Below are positions 62,818-64,000 of a stretch of DNA of 64,000 bases, piece after piece. The position numbers and the translations under genes are program-made. Each line of letters opens with the position of its first letter. Positions within the stretch are counted from its first letter, which is position 1. Origin of the DNA: Flagellimonas sp. 389 (GTDB lineage Bacteria > Bacteroidota > Bacteroidia > Flavobacteriales > Flavobacteriaceae); contig NZ_JAHCMU010000013.1 of the NCBI RefSeq assembly GCF_018449435.1, positions 62,001 to 126,000 of the forward strand, in the 5' to 3' direction. The notes under the pieces were generated by a model. It was not told the origin of the DNA. It did no database searches and was given only the letters and a program-made list of their open reading frames with translations.

Positions 62818-63966
62818 CTAGGCCTTATTTCTTTTCAATAGCATAGTTGTCATCAAAACAAGTAAAACACACCCCAGAAGTGCATAAAAACTGTGTTTTA
62901 AAGATGCGCTTTCTGCTAAAAACCCAAGGATTACAGGACCCAATAAAAAACCTGAATATCCGGTTCCTGCAATAAAGGAAACACCTTGGGCAGAATCTAC
63001 ACCCTTTACGTTCCCTCCAATTCTAAATAGTTCTGGAACTATTACGGAAAAACCAAGTCCGTTAAGGGCAAAACCTATGACTGCCAGAACTGTATGCTCT
63101 GAAAGCACCAATACGTATCCTAAAATTGCTATTAATGCGCCTAAAGCCACTATTCTCACAGAGCCAATCTTTGCGCTTATCCCGTCCCCTAAAAATCTAC
63201 CCAAGGTCATTGCAGCCGAAAACGCTAAAAAGCCTGAACCTATTAGTACACTTGGTGCCAATGTGACCTCTTTAAGATAAAGCCCACTCCAGTCTACGAT
63301 AGCTCCTTCACTGCCCATAGCTACAAATCCTATTATTCCCAATAAAAACAGAGGTTTGAACAGTTTTAGACTAAATGGCTCTTTATCTACGGGGGCAGCT
63401 ACAACATTTTTGTAGTTTTTATAAAACAGTAGATTTATGATAAAAACAAGTACAACCGTAATACCCATATGCAATACCGGATTTCCGATAATCGGGATTA
63501 GAAAACTCCCAAGTCCTACGATTACACCTCCCAAACTAAAAAATCCGTGCGCGGCCGACATGAAATTCTGTTTATCTTCTTTCTCAATTTCGGTAACCAG
63601 TGTATTCATGGAAATATCCGTAAGTCCGTTAGAAGCACCAAAAAGAAATAAGGATATCATCAACAAGTAATAATTTGGGGCTAAAAGCGGAAAGAGGGCA
63701 AAGATGCTACTTAGAACCACACCCGCCCATGTAGCTTTTCCCACCCCAAGCTTGTTTATAATCTTAGAAGCCAATGGGAAGATAGTAAAGACCCCCAAAG
63801 AGAGGCAAAATATGGCAATCCCTAAATCTGCTTTATCAATATTCAATTTGTCCTTTACTGATGGAATATATATGGCCCAAGTACCAAACCAAATATTTAA
63901 GCTGGCAAATACCCATGCCGGAGCAAAGTATCTAGGATTGGAAAAAATAAGCTGAAGTGATTTCAT
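62818..63966 (-). CDS. Major facilitator superfamily transporter
   Basis: A 382-aa membrane protein with about twelve hydrophobic helices in two sets of six, resembling the YbjJ/FucP-like branch of the MFS. Blocks include FGTWAIYIPSVKDKL, LFLFGASNGLTDISMNTLVT, EGAIVDWSGLYLKE and LGRFLGDGISAKIG (the inter-domain loop motif). The Asp/Asn in GLTDISMNT is typical of this branch. Substrate unknown. It is convergent with the lipoprotein gene by 3 nt. Confidence 0.9.
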   Translation of the reverse strand: MKSLQLIFSNPRYFAPAWVFASLNIWFGTWAIYIPSVKDKLNIDKADLGIAIFCLSLGVFTIFPLASKIINKLGVGKATWAGVVLSSIFALFPLLAPNYYLLMISLFLFGASNGLTDISMNTLVTEIEKEDKQNFMSAAHGFFSLGGVIVGLGSFLIPIIGNPVLHMGITVVLVFIINLLFYKNYKNVVAAPVDKEPFSLKLFKPLFLLGIIGFVAMGSEGAIVDWSGLYLKEVTLAPSVLIGSGFLAFSAAMTLGRFLGDGISAKIGSVRIVALGALIAILGYVLVLSEHTVLAVIGFALNGLGFSVIVPELFRIGGNVKGVDSAQGVSFIAGTGYSGFLLGPVILGFLAESASLKHSFYALLGCVLLVLMTTMLLKRNKA

Positions 63967-64000
63967 TTAAACTGTTATCCACACAAAATAACTAAAGACT

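Noticed and set aside
62811..62830. Terminator between the lipoprotein and MFS genes
   Set aside because: Only a 4-bp AAGG/CCTT stem can form; too weak to call.
1..64000. CRISPR arrays, insertion sequences, rRNA and tRNA genes
   Set aside because: Looked for regular repeats, transposase motifs, terminal inverted repeats and T-loop signatures; none was recognised by eye, though a tRNA scan was not run.

Overview
The window looks like chromosomal core DNA from a low-GC marine-type member of the Flavobacteriaceae (Bacteroidota). This rests on gene content and on signals read by eye. The genes include lpxK, a class I ppc, kynurenine 3-monooxygenase, a CarboxypepD_reg/TonB receptor, the gene string rsfS-ftsH-LUD-cdsA-psd-acbp, many TTG/GTG starts, weak Shine-Dalgarno sequences and several TAnnTTTG -7 promoter boxes. 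I recognised no rRNA, tRNA, CRISPR array, insertion sequence or prophage.

Layout. 1-7.5 kb: the 3' tip of an unknown gene, ppc, a UDG-fold protein, yaaA, an RluD-type pseudouridine synthase and a PASTA membrane protein, then divergent ddl and coaD. 7.5-12.4 kb: a decayed secretion-tail relic, a PAS histidine kinase overlapping its response regulator, an M14 peptidase lipoprotein, and a Nudix gene head to head with pyrE. 13-19 kb: SRPBCC protein, birA, then the rsfS-ftsH-LUD-cdsA-psd-acbp operon (ribosome hibernation, membrane proteolysis, phospholipid synthesis). 19-26.3 kb: a minus-strand string of an FdhF/YdeP molybdoenzyme, a GH109-like protein, a GHMP sugar kinase, a nucleotidyltransferase and a sterol-desaturase-like hydroxylase, preceded by the stub of a metallo-hydrolase. 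26-34 kb: PepSY protein, valS, DUF1573 protein, a PDZ/aspartyl-protease protein, an aminotransferase and murB. 34-43.5 kb: two ECF sigma genes (one with an anti-sigma), lipA, gap, a TPR hybrid kinase, lpxK, a Nif3 protein and a coiled-coil protein whose zinc ribbon has lost its cysteines.

43.5-51 kb is an envelope/stress cluster: DUF4174, DUF2391, YtxH, holin-like and small proteins, DUF1328, an acidic lipoprotein, Dps, an AraC regulator and three small outer-membrane-type proteins. Two genes here are broken: a cardiolipin synthase (frameshift plus 3' truncation) and a beta-barrel gene with an in-frame stop. 51-58 kb is a five-gene metal-uptake-like operon (small His/Cys protein, ABC ATPase, TonB receptor, two DUF3526-type permeases). 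58-64 kb carries kmo, a ClpP-type protease, an MscS channel, a small protein, a third ECF sigma factor, a lipoprotein and an MFS transporter.

The most unusual signals are the four decayed genes, a 12-bp inverted repeat separated by 72 nt in front of the YtxH operon, a perfect 22-bp palindrome upstream of a secreted-barrel gene, back-to-back Nudix/pyrE starts only 7 bp apart, and the GH109-kinase-nucleotidyltransferase string, which may be an uncharacterised sugar salvage route.
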